Source: Pirellulales bacterium (GTDB lineage Bacteria; Planctomycetota; Planctomycetia; Pirellulales; Thermoguttaceae). From it: a DNA stretch of 5,020 nt. Below, one piece after another: positions 1-5,020 of the stretch. The stretch's first letter is position 1. Every line of letters starts with the position of its first letter. The position numbers were made by a program, and so were the translations under genes. The notes below the pieces were generated by a model that was given only the letters and a program-made list of their open reading frames with translations, made no database searches and was not told the DNA's origin. The DNA is taken from contig DAOWNK010000233.1 in NCBI GenBank assembly GCA_030642635.1, positions 1 to 5,020 on the forward strand. The letters are read 5' to 3'.

Positions 1-1107
1 CACTTGCCGGCGGGCACATTCCAGACACCGGCCTGTGCCGCGCAGCTTTACCGGCACCAGGGTGATACGCACAGGCTCAGCCGGTTCAGGGCATCGGTTC
101 AACCGCACCAGCGGTCCGACGCCGAGATGCAGCGTGTTGGTCAGTTCGACGGCCAGTGCACCGGCGGCTCGGCAGTACACGCCTGTGCCGACACCTTGCA
201 ACACGCAGTTGCTCAGCCGCACCCGACCGCTAGGCAACGAAACGTCCGAGATTTCCTCATCTGAGGTTGTCCATTGCACGGCCGCAGGCAATATGGAACC
301 CGCTGCGGTTGATCCGGCAGATATGAATCGGCAGCCGCGAAACTCAGCCCGGGACGAACGAAGCTGCACGACGGCGGCCTGCGGCCGGGCGAGATGATCG
401 TAGTGAAAGTCGATGTCTTCAAACCGGACGCCCTCCACCTCGACGACCAATCCCGCCGGCGGCACCATGACAGTCGGCCGCCGGCCGGGCAGACCACGAA
501 CGCACTGGCCGGGCAATAGTTCGAGCGATTCAATTCGCAGCGGTCCGCCGGCGGCGAGCACCAGGTCTTTAGCAACCCTGTCGGGTGGCTGTTCTACTAT
601 GTAGTGTGCCGGCACTATCTGGTTGTCGTCGGAAGCAGCGGTGCTGGGCCGTGCATCTCGTGCCGTGTGTGCCGTGTGTGCCATGCCCACGCTTGCGTTG
701 GCATGTCTCGCTTTTTCTCTTGTCGGTGAACATGCCCACGCAAGTGTGGGCATGACACCCGACTTTCCTTCCCAGTTGTGATCGACCGACCATAGGACGG
801 TCGCCGCGACGACCGCCAGGCAAAGAGACGTGGCGGCAAACCAACGCGACATACGGTCTCTGGAGCGGGCCGGTCGGGGTAAACGCTTCACACCAGCCGA
901 TGAATTCCAGCGTATCGCCGACCGTTCGGTCCGGGCAAGACATCGTGCTATAGCCGATTTTCCATTTTGGCCGGGCGTGCCCAACATTTCGGCCAATTGG
1001 ACCATCGACTCGGGGCGTCGGTTCGGCTCTCGCCGCAGGCACGCGGAGATTGCCTCAGAGAGCACCGGCGGAACATCGGGCGCCATGCCTCGCACGTCGA
1101 ACACCTC
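1..1107 (-). CDS. C-terminal part of a membrane-anchored pseudokinase: end of kinase fold, membrane helix and beta-helix-like outer region (frameshifted, partial)
   Basis: This frame is open for 369 codons from the frameshift to the window edge, without a stop. It begins with the end of a Hanks-type kinase fold: EVFDVRGMAPDVPPVL, then AISACLRREPNRRPESM, where the Arg in RREPNRRP matches the conserved arginine of kinase subdomain XI. A charged linker leads to a membrane helix at about 843-784 (WFAATSLCLAVVAATVLWSV). Next comes a linker built partly from DNA repeats (682-754), then a region rich in short hydrophobic strands such as LRIESLELL, LVVEVEGVRFEDIDF, AEFRGCRF and RVRLSNCVLQGVGTG. These resemble rungs of a right-handed parallel beta-helix, probably outside the cytoplasmic membrane. 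No start with a ribosome binding site precedes the segment (the ATG at 1086 lacks one), and the kinase motifs join directly onto those of the upstream frame. I therefore read it as the second half of the gene starting at 1981. The C-terminus lies outside the window. Confidence 0.72.
661..682. repeat. Short tandem repeat, 9-base unit TGCCGTGTG
   Basis: The unit TGCCGTGTG occurs twice in full followed by TGCC. It touches the first of two palindromic repeats (682-705). In the pseudokinase frame it encodes alternating Ala-His-Thr (AHTAHTA) in the linker after the membrane helix. As nine is a multiple of three, a change in copy number would not break the frame. Confidence 0.75.
682..705. repeat. 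24-base near-palindrome, copy A
   Basis: The arms CATGCCCACGC and GCGTTGGCATG pair with one mismatch around a TT centre. The left 11 bases are identical to those of copy B at 731-754. It lies inside the open frame of the pseudokinase and is translated into its linker (HANASVGM). It looks like a copy of a dispersed palindromic element; similar short palindromes are, from memory, common in planctomycete genomes, which was not checked. Confidence 0.75.
731..754. repeat. 24-base near-palindrome, copy B
   Basis: The arms CATGCCCACGC and GTGTGGGCATG pair with one mismatch around an AA centre. It is spaced 25 bases from copy A, and the two share CATGCCCACGC and the terminal GGCATG. It encodes MPTLAWA in the pseudokinase frame, just after the membrane helix, so the two copies with the adjacent tandem repeat account for about 30 residues of linker. 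Confidence 0.75.
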
Positions 1108-1981
1108 GGCGGCGTGCCGCACGGAGCTTTGCCAGGCTGTCGCCACCTTGGAGCGGCGGCCGACCACATAACAAATGCCACCATAGGCAACCACATGCGT
1201 ACACGTCGGCTGCCGTGTCGGGCGGCGTACCGTCGGTAATCCGTTCCGGGGCGAGGTAGTCGTACGCCTCGCCCCGCAGGTCGGCGTGTGCGTAGCCCTC
1301 CTCGGGCCGGAGGATCGCACGCAGGCCCGGCTGCTGAAGCACGACACCACCGGAATCGGTAAGCACCATCGCCGAGGTGCCCATGTCGCCATGGCGCCAC
1401 CCGGACTGCTCCAAGGCGACCAGGGCGACGAGCATCGCTCGGGCGATCTCCAGCACCACGTCCGCCGGCAGTCGGCCGTGGTGGACGATCCACTCGGCGG
1501 CTGTGCGTCCTTCGACCCACGGCGAGGCGGCATAGATGCGATTGCCGTCGGCGCCGACCCGGGTGATCGGTGCAAGCTGCTCGCAGTTGATATCCTTAGA
1601 GCCGGCAGCCAGAGTTTTCAGCTTTCTAAGGATTTCGTCTGCCCGATCGGCGGTGTTTTCTACAATGGCAAGCCGGACCGCTTCGCCGGACTCGATATGT
1701 TTTGCCCGATACGAAGCTGCATAGTCCGGCCACGGCAACGGCCCGGTCAACACGTACGGCCCGACCTTAAGCGAATGCCCACGTCCGGCGTTGATCTCGG
1801 CGGCCTGGAACCTGCTGAGCAGCCTTGCCTGGACCAGTGCATTGATCCATACCGACTCGAACCTCGGCAGGTCGCGTGCAAGCCGTCGCACCCTGCCCGA
1901 CATACGGCCGATCTGTCCGGCCGTGGCAACTCCGAGTCGCTCCAGCAGTGCGGTAAGTTGAGTCGGCGGAGATTCTCGCAT
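1055..1981 (-). CDS. Serine/threonine protein kinase-like protein, degenerate (pseudokinase), N-terminal part ending at a frameshift
   Basis: The kinase-like domain spans about residues 72-290. Recognisable features are the lead-in VGPYVLTGPL at the glycine-loop position, WVEGRTAAEWI as the hinge, YLAPER (A244-P245-E246, subdomain VIII), DVYACG (D259, subdomain IX) and LLCGRPPLQGGDSLAKLRAA. Key residues are lost: the loop reads GPLPWPDYAASY, not GxGxxG; the beta-3 lysine is absent (AVRLAIVEN); HRDxKxxN is replaced by RHGDMGTSAM; and DFG by QPG. Phosphotransfer is therefore unlikely. The helical stretch before the kinase (residues 8-66, LTALLERLG to FQAAEINAGRG) resembles N-termini of planctomycete kinases. 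I chose ATG 1981 because GGAAG lies 5 bases upstream. An in-frame ATG at 2089 would start inside the upstream gene's terminator hairpin. True coding probably leaves this frame near 1107-1120; the last residues, to the TGA at 1055, are out-of-frame arginine-rich sequence. Confidence 0.8.
   Translation of the reverse strand: MRESPPTQLTALLERLGVATAGQIGRMSGRVRRLARDLPRFESVWINALVQARLLSRFQAAEINAGRGHSLKVGPYVLTGPLPWPDYAASYRAKHIESGEAVRLAIVENTADRADEILRKLKTLAAGSKDINCEQLAPITRVGADGNRIYAASPWVEGRTAAEWIVHHGRLPADVVLEIARAMLVALVALEQSGWRHGDMGTSAMVLTDSGGVVLQQPGLRAILRPEEGYAHADLRGEAYDYLAPERITDGTPPDTAADVYACGCLWWHLLCGRPPLQGGDSLAKLRAARRRGVRRARHGARCSAGAL
1106..1122 (-). other. Frameshift site inside the pseudokinase gene
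   Basis: On the minus strand, kinase-like sequence reads DSLAKLRAARR in the frame of start 1981, then resumes as EVFDVRGMAPDVP one base further on, starting at 1107. The sequence thus has one extra base (or lacks two) in the GC-rich stretch CGCCGCCGAG. Both frames are stop-free around the junction, so the exact base cannot be fixed. No classic -1 slippery heptamer is present. A real mutation or a sequencing or assembly error in the repeated GCC triplets are the simplest explanations. Confidence 0.7.
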
Positions 1982-2042
1982 GGCGTCTTCCGTGAGATTT
2001 TGCGAGTGTATTGTCGCCGCAGGAGGGTTCTGCTGCAATAGT

Positions 2043-2094
2043 AAAAAAGCCGCTTGCGTCTTCGCATGAATCGTGCTGCGAAGCCGCAAGCGGC
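2043..2094 (-). terminator. Intrinsic (rho-independent) terminator of the TadE/VWA operon
   Basis: On the minus strand, GCCGCTTGCG pairs with CGCAAGCGGC (10 bp). After one mismatch the stem continues with CTTCGCA/TGCGAAG (7 bp) around a 10-base loop, and TTTTTT follows at once (AAAAAA at 2043-2048 on the plus strand). It begins about 50 bases after the VWA gene's stop codons and 60-110 bases before the pseudokinase start, so it separates the two transcription units. The orientation of the T run supports minus-strand termination only. Confidence 0.85.
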
Positions 2095-2107
2095 ATGTGA
2101 ATGCCTC

Positions 2108-2129
2108 CCCCGGGACCGCAGTCCCGGGG
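2108..2129. repeat. Strong 9-bp hairpin directly after the VWA gene
   Basis: CCCCGGGAC and GTCCCGGGG are perfect inverted repeats around the 4-base loop CGCA. The hairpin lies 12 bases beyond the tandem stop codons of the VWA gene and 13 bases before the terminator stem. It has no T run, so it is unlikely to terminate by itself. It could protect the transcript's 3' end or be a dispersed repeat. Confidence 0.75.
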
Positions 2130-2143
2130 CGTTGGATGTGTTA

Positions 2144-4069
2144 TTACTGGTCCTCGTAGACGAGTTTGGCCGGCGGCACCTTTGCGGCGATTTCGGTGAA
2201 CGCCTCGAGAATTTCCTCTTGCATTTCTGCGATGGTGACATCACCGGGCACCTCGATCCAAATTCCACCGCCTGCAAATGCGATGGCTTTCATCAGCGAG
2301 CCGTCTGCACCGGCTCCCACGCTCATCGTGTGGATGGTGATTCCCATGTTGATTGCCTGTTTGGCCTCCCAGAAGGAATACTGCTTTTTCGTGTCGGAGG
2401 TCGTATAATCGGCCGCTCCGTCGCCGTCGTAGTCGGTCAACTCATCCCAGTTCCAACCATCCGGCTGGGCCCAACCGCTGGGCATCTGGTTGGTATTGCC
2501 GTCGGTCATCAGCAACATGGTCGGCCGTGCGCCGTAGCGAACATGTTCGATGAGCAGTTCCTTGGCCTTTTTGATGCCGTCGCCCATGTTGGTCATATTG
2601 CTATAATGGCCGGCCTGTTTATGGCGTTGGATTGTATCGACGGCTTCATAGTCGTCTGTGATGGGATTGCTGGTGATATCGACCGTTGCATCGTCTTCGT
2701 CGAGCGTGGTTTCGCGCTGTGCGGTTGTGGCGTAGCTGACCAGCCCTACCTCGTCGCCAAAATCGAGATTCGTCAGGAAGCCGAGGAACAGCGTAGCGCC
2801 TTCCTTAACGGCGTGGAACGGATAGTGCGGCGTTTTCCACAGGTCCGGTGTGCGGGAGTGCTTGTACTTCTGCTCCAACAGATAGTTCACCATGGTCATG
2901 GAGCCGTACATCTTCTTATAGCCGTACTTCCTCACATAGTAGCTTGTGCGGCAGTAATTGATAAGGCTGTTCCAACTCCCGGACGGATAGGGATACGATA
3001 TAGAATCGAGGCAGAACGCCGCCTTCACTGCGTCGTTGGTGTCCTCGAACCGCTCGCCGTAGCCGGTGCCTTCACCGCTGTCATTATCGCCGGATTTGAT
3101 CCAGCACTTGACGATGTTGCCGGTACCTTGGAACTCGCCCGTATAGCCGGACAGTTCGTCGAATTTCTGCGTGCTGCCGTCGTCGAATCCCAGCACAACG
3201 TTCGAGAGGTCCTTGGTCGATTCGACGTAGATCGAATCCGCCTTGAACGTGACTTCGATCTGCGGTTTGTCGGGAGCGTCCGGCGGCTGTCCGACGACCG
3301 TCAGGTACGTCGGATCAAACGGCAGGCAACCCACGTCCGGCGGCCCCAGGGCCTCGAAAATCTCGGCCATATTGCCTTCGACTACCTCTCGGCCGCGTTT
3401 GTTGATTGACTTATATTCGCTGTCGTCGTTCATCGAACCGGAGAAGTCCAGCACGATGACGATATCTCGGGCCTCGACGAAGGCAGTGGCCGAGGTCGTC
3501 AAATCGGCGGTCGGCCGGCCGACCACCCAGCCGAACAGCAGCGCAAGTTTGGCATTGGTAATTGTTATGATTTTGTCTCCGCGGTGAACTGTGACCGAGG
3601 CGGCCGTCTCGGTCGGCTGATTGCGTCCTGCGGTTACCTTGACCACATTGTAAGGCTCCGCTCCCCACTGAATCGGCCAATCTCCGGTCGCTTCGTTGAA
3701 CACCCGTTTGCCGAATGTTACGCCGACGTCCGAGTCGATCAGCACGCCGTTCGCCAGCGCCACGTCGTAGGCCATTTGCCTTGCGTTCGCCACGGCAATG
3801 GAATTGGCGTCGATGTCCGGGTCGCCGCCTTCGCCCTCCTGGCCGGCATCGTAGATAGCGCCGGTGATCTCTTGCGAGGCGGCCAGTGCTGCTGCGTCCA
3901 CCGCATTTTGCAGGTTGGTTCGCGTCAGGCTTATCAGTCCGGTGTCCACTGCAAAAGCGACGAACGCCAGCAGCACAGGCATGCACAAGACAACTATGGC
4001 GGTGACAACTCCCCTACGAAAGCGTTTGGTTCGGCGTGCCCCGGCCGGTTTGTGTAATTGTTTGTGCAT
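2144..4069 (-). CDS. TadG-like envelope protein with von Willebrand factor A (VWA) domain
   Basis: The 641-residue protein has a basic N-terminus and one membrane helix at about residues 21-43, then TNLQNAVDAAALAASQE, the pattern of TadE/TadG-like Flp pilus-assembly proteins (Pfam Tad). It is probably anchored in the cytoplasmic membrane with the rest outside. The VWA domain has a complete metal-ion-dependent adhesion site: DFSGSM (D208, S210, S212), T493 in MTNMGDGI and D523 in LLMTDGNT. An insert of about 200 residues (roughly 225-415) separates the first metal strand from the next core element (FGDEVGLVSYAT). It includes a beta-rich stretch around 271-325 (VTFKADSIYVESTKDLSNVV) and several cysteines. 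The role in adhesion or pilus assembly is inferred from the family. I chose ATG 4069 because AGGAG lies 8 bases upstream; the alternative at 4114 would overlap the preceding gene and has weaker support. The gene ends in two consecutive TAA codons. Confidence 0.93.
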   Translation of the reverse strand: MHKQLHKPAGARRTKRFRRGVVTAIVVLCMPVLLAFVAFAVDTGLISLTRTNLQNAVDAAALAASQEITGAIYDAGQEGEGGDPDIDANSIAVANARQMAYDVALANGVLIDSDVGVTFGKRVFNEATGDWPIQWGAEPYNVVKVTAGRNQPTETAASVTVHRGDKIITITNAKLALLFGWVVGRPTADLTTSATAFVEARDIVIVLDFSGSMNDDSEYKSINKRGREVVEGNMAEIFEALGPPDVGCLPFDPTYLTVVGQPPDAPDKPQIEVTFKADSIYVESTKDLSNVVLGFDDGSTQKFDELSGYTGEFQGTGNIVKCWIKSGDNDSGEGTGYGERFEDTNDAVKAAFCLDSISYPYPSGSWNSLINYCRTSYYVRKYGYKKMYGSMTMVNYLLEQKYKHSRTPDLWKTPHYPFHAVKEGATLFLGFLTNLDFGDEVGLVSYATTAQRETTLDEDDATVDITSNPITDDYEAVDTIQRHKQAGHYSNMTNMGDGIKKAKELLIEHVRYGARPTMLLMTDGNTNQMPSGWAQPDGWNWDELTDYDGDGAADYTTSDTKKQYSFWEAKQAINMGITIHTMSVGAGADGSLMKAIAFAGGGIWIEVPGDVTIAEMQEEILEAFTEIAAKVPPAKLVYEDQ

Positions 4070-4094
4070 CGCTTTTTCTCCTATGTTGGTGGTG

Positions 4095-4568
4095 TTACTG
4101 GACGATTGCCGCACGTGCGTTTCGGAATACGACCTTGGCAGTAAGTGTAGCGTCGGGCGAGCCGAGCGGATTTACGGCGGAGTACGGCATCTCGACGAGC
4201 ACCTGAAACAGTTCAAGATCATTTGCCGGATCGTCCAGATCGAACGGCGCACCGGGACTGTCTACCCCGGAGATGATTACACTGGCCTGGTCGCCCGGCA
4301 GCCCGCAAGCGTCCAAGAAGTTTTGTATATCATCGGTGATTTTCTGGTTTGTCGTTTGTCCATCGCCGAGCATGTCGGTGCGGTCCATTGCAGCGAGCCT
4401 GGACCCCTGTCGGGCAGCCGTGGCCAGGTGATTTTGAATATCCAATAGCCGGCTGGCCTCGGCCATGCCGAGCACGAGCACCACGAGCACTGGCGCCAAA
4501 AATGCGAACTCTACGACGACCGAGCCGCGTCGCGCGCGCTGTTTCCAATGTGTGAATTTGTGTTGCAT
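4095..4568 (-). CDS. TadE-like pseudopilin / Tad pilus assembly protein
   Basis: The 157-residue protein has a short basic N-terminus followed by RRGSVVVEFAFLAPVLVVLV and GMAEASRLLDIQNHLATAAR. This is the TadE signature: a glycine (G15), a glutamate five residues later (E20) and a hydrophobic helix (about 17-36). In characterised Tad systems TadE is cut after the glycine by a prepilin peptidase and acts in envelope assembly of Flp pili; here that is inferred from sequence. The remainder, probably outside the membrane, ends in KVVFRNARAAIVQ. AGGA lies 5 bases before the ATG, supporting this start. The VWA/TadG-like gene begins 25 bases after the TAA, so the two are almost certainly one operon. 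No other Tad components are in the window. Confidence 0.92.
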   Translation of the reverse strand: MQHKFTHWKQRARRGSVVVEFAFLAPVLVVLVLGMAEASRLLDIQNHLATAARQGSRLAAMDRTDMLGDGQTTNQKITDDIQNFLDACGLPGDQASVIISGVDSPGAPFDLDDPANDLELFQVLVEMPYSAVNPLGSPDATLTAKVVFRNARAAIVQ

Positions 4569-4591
4569 GACAGTCCTCTCTTCCGGTTTTT

Positions 4592-4650
4592 TGTGGGAGG
4601 CGACTGAAGTCGGCGACCTGGGGCGGTTGGTAGTTCAGTCGCCTCCCACA
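4592..4650. repeat. Perfect 17-bp inverted repeat, MITE- or REP-like, in the tadE-like gene leader
   Basis: The arms TGTGGGAGGCGACTGAA (4592-4608) and TTCAGTCGCCTCCCACA (4634-4650) are exact reverse complements around a 25-base centre. The element ends 23 bases before the TadE-like start codon. On the minus strand it is followed by A, not T, so it is not an intrinsic terminator for either direction. It is best read as a small dispersed palindromic element; it may fold in the operon's 5' leader if transcription starts upstream. Confidence 0.85.
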
Positions 4651-4656
4651 GATTCA

Positions 4657-4678
4657 AAACCTGCACGGTGCAGTGTTT
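4657..4678. repeat. Imperfect palindrome in the tadE-like upstream region
   Basis: CTGCAC and GTGCAG flank a single central G, and outer AAAC and GTTT pair beyond a one-base bulge. It lies between two stronger hairpins. It may be an operator-like dyad or part of a composite repeat; no regulator is evident in the window. Confidence 0.5.
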
Positions 4679-4681
4679 AGC

Positions 4682-4700
4682 AGCCGACGGTACGTCGGCT
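4682..4700. repeat. 8-bp hairpin repeat
   Basis: AGCCGACG and CGTCGGCT are perfect inverted repeats with a GTA loop, followed by a further GCGGCT close by. This is the third dyad in the 110 bases upstream of the TadE-like gene. There is no T run, so a terminator is not supported; a dispersed palindromic repeat is more likely. Confidence 0.65.
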
Positions 4701-4712
4701 ACGCGGCTCATT

Positions 4713-4895
4713 CTATTCGTGACGCGTAATGGCTTGCCCCGTTAGTACAAGGGTGTCCATGCCCATAAAGTCCATAAATGGAATAGAAAGCAGAATGGTA
4801 TCTGCGTAATTTACCGTTGCCCGGATGAGGAGCAGTTGTCGAGGTTCCGCATCGGCCACTTCGATGTTGGTCAAGTTATCGTAGTGCTTTGTCAC
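4713..4895 (-). CDS. Doubtful small ORF, hypothetical protein or gene remnant (60 codons)
   Basis: This minus-strand ORF starts with GTG and has no clear ribosome binding site; a TAA lies in frame four codons upstream. The product is unrecognised. It has natural-looking composition, including IEVADAEPRQLLLIRATVNY and a hydrophobic stretch TILLSIPFMDFMGM, without the arginine-rich bias of shadow frames here. It lies between the repeat cluster (4592-4700) and the insertion sequence at the right edge, so it could be the 3' end of an older gene cut by that insertion. Apart from it and the three dyads, nothing convincing is seen in 4569-4963. Confidence 0.3.
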   Translation of the reverse strand: MTKHYDNLTNIEVADAEPRQLLLIRATVNYADTILLSIPFMDFMGMDTLVLTGQAITRHE

Positions 4896-4916
4896 GCTTA
4901 GGAATTAGGGTTGCAT

Positions 4917-4922
4917 TATAAT
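4917..4922 (+). promoter_or_regulatory. Possible -10 element for the transposase, within a 10-bp palindrome
   Basis: TATAAT matches the consensus -10 box and lies 42 bases before the transposase GTG. It sits inside the perfect palindrome CATTATAATG (4914-4923). No good -35 box is found at 16-18 bases; TTGTCA at 4889 is too far upstream. The call is tentative. Confidence 0.35.
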
Positions 4923-4963
4923 GTATATTCCTTCATGCTGTTTGGCAACATGGAGGAATCGCT

Positions 4964-5020
4964 GTGGAAAAAAAGTATATCGTTCGTCTCACGGATGAAG
5001 AGCGGAATGTACTCCGCGAC
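4964..5020 (+). CDS. IS630-family transposase, N-terminus only (cut by window edge)
   Basis: Nineteen codons are present: VEKKYIVRLTDEERNVLRD, with the first codon GTG read as Met. This opening, (M)EKKYIVRLTxEER, is the characteristic start of one group of IS630-family transposases, where it leads into an N-terminal helix-turn-helix DNA-binding domain. The catalytic DDE region is outside the window. GGAGGA at 4952-4957, six bases before the GTG, fixes the start. The gene points away from the TadE/VWA operon. The family call rests on a short stretch but the match is distinctive. Confidence 0.8.
   Translation, partial: MEKKYIVRLTDEERNVLRD

Larger units (their letters stand above)
4896..5020 (+). 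mobile_element. Left end of an IS630-family insertion sequence (partial; boundary unresolved)
   Basis: An IS630-type transposase starts at 4964 and runs off the window, so the element's left end must lie somewhere upstream. The DNA from about 4896 is AT-rich compared with its surroundings, and the doubtful minus-strand ORF also starts here. The outer boundary and terminal inverted repeat cannot be fixed because the right end is missing; the start given is an estimate. Confidence 0.4.

Noticed and set aside
682..754. CRISPR-like array (two 24-base repeats with a 25-base spacer)
   Set aside because: Only two diverged copies exist, they are palindromic throughout, they lie inside a coding frame, and no cas gene is nearby.
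569..1042. Minus-strand frame of 157 codons below the kinase stop
   Set aside because: It is in the same frame as the kinase N-terminal part but its product is out-of-frame translation of the linker, membrane helix and repeat region, which read sensibly in the neighbouring frame.
948..1520. Minus-strand frame of 190 codons overlapping the kinase region
   Set aside because: The product is arginine- and proline-rich and lacks kinase motifs, while the two other minus frames carry the kinase fold on either side of the shift.
1286..2041. Plus-strand open frame (251 codons) opposite the pseudokinase
   Set aside because: It is antisense to the recognisable kinase motifs and shows no family features; it is explained by codon bias of the real gene.
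2054..3409. Long plus-strand open frame (451 codons) opposite the VWA gene
   Set aside because: It lies wholly antisense to a gene with clear domain motifs, begins within the terminator hairpin, has no convincing ribosome binding site and gives no recognisable domain. Long shadow frames are common in GC-rich genes.
3864..4448. Plus-strand open frame (194 codons) opposite the TadE and VWA genes
   Set aside because: It spans the junction of two well-supported minus-strand genes and has no domain features.
4592..4650. Intrinsic terminator
   Set aside because: The perfect stem is not followed by a T run on either strand; on the minus strand A residues follow it, and it lies directly before a gene start.

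Overview
The window looks like bacterial DNA from a planctomycete, most likely of the Pirellula/Rhodopirellula type. This rests on three things recognised by eye, not by search: a degenerate Hanks-type kinase domain joined to a membrane helix and a large outer region, a TadE-like protein paired with a TadG-like protein carrying a von Willebrand factor A (VWA) domain, and many short palindromic repeats both between and inside genes. Base composition is moderately GC-rich, except for an AT-rich stretch near 4896-4980.

Layout, right to left, because most genes are on the minus strand. At the right edge (4964-5020, plus strand) are the first 19 codons of an IS630-family transposase with a strong ribosome binding site, so an insertion sequence runs out of the window there. 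Between it and the next gene (4569-4963) lie a doubtful 60-codon minus-strand ORF and a cluster of three dyad-symmetric repeats. A two-gene minus-strand operon follows: a TadE-like pseudopilin (4568-4095) and a 641-residue TadG-like VWA protein (4069-2144). They are 25 bases apart and each has its own Shine-Dalgarno sequence. The VWA gene ends in two consecutive TAA codons. Two hairpins follow, the second with a run of six T, forming a convincing intrinsic terminator for the operon.

Downstream, still on the minus strand, a large gene starts at about 1981 and leaves the window at position 1. It encodes a kinase-like domain lacking most catalytic residues, then a membrane helix, then an outer region that looks like a right-handed beta-helix. 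As given, the sequence breaks this gene with a frameshift near 1107-1120: the kinase fold is in one frame up to that point and continues in the next frame, which stays open to the window edge. A gene finder would therefore report two overlapping fragments.

How the genes may work together (inference): the TadE/TadG pair would form or decorate an envelope structure related to Flp/Tad pili, with the VWA domain outside the membrane as a metal-dependent adhesion or assembly module. The pseudokinase could be a membrane-spanning sensor or scaffold. It lies beyond a terminator, so co-transcription with the Tad pair is not supported. No other Tad genes (ATPase, secretin, Flp pilin, prepilin peptidase) are in the window. 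No rRNA, tRNA or CRISPR array was seen.
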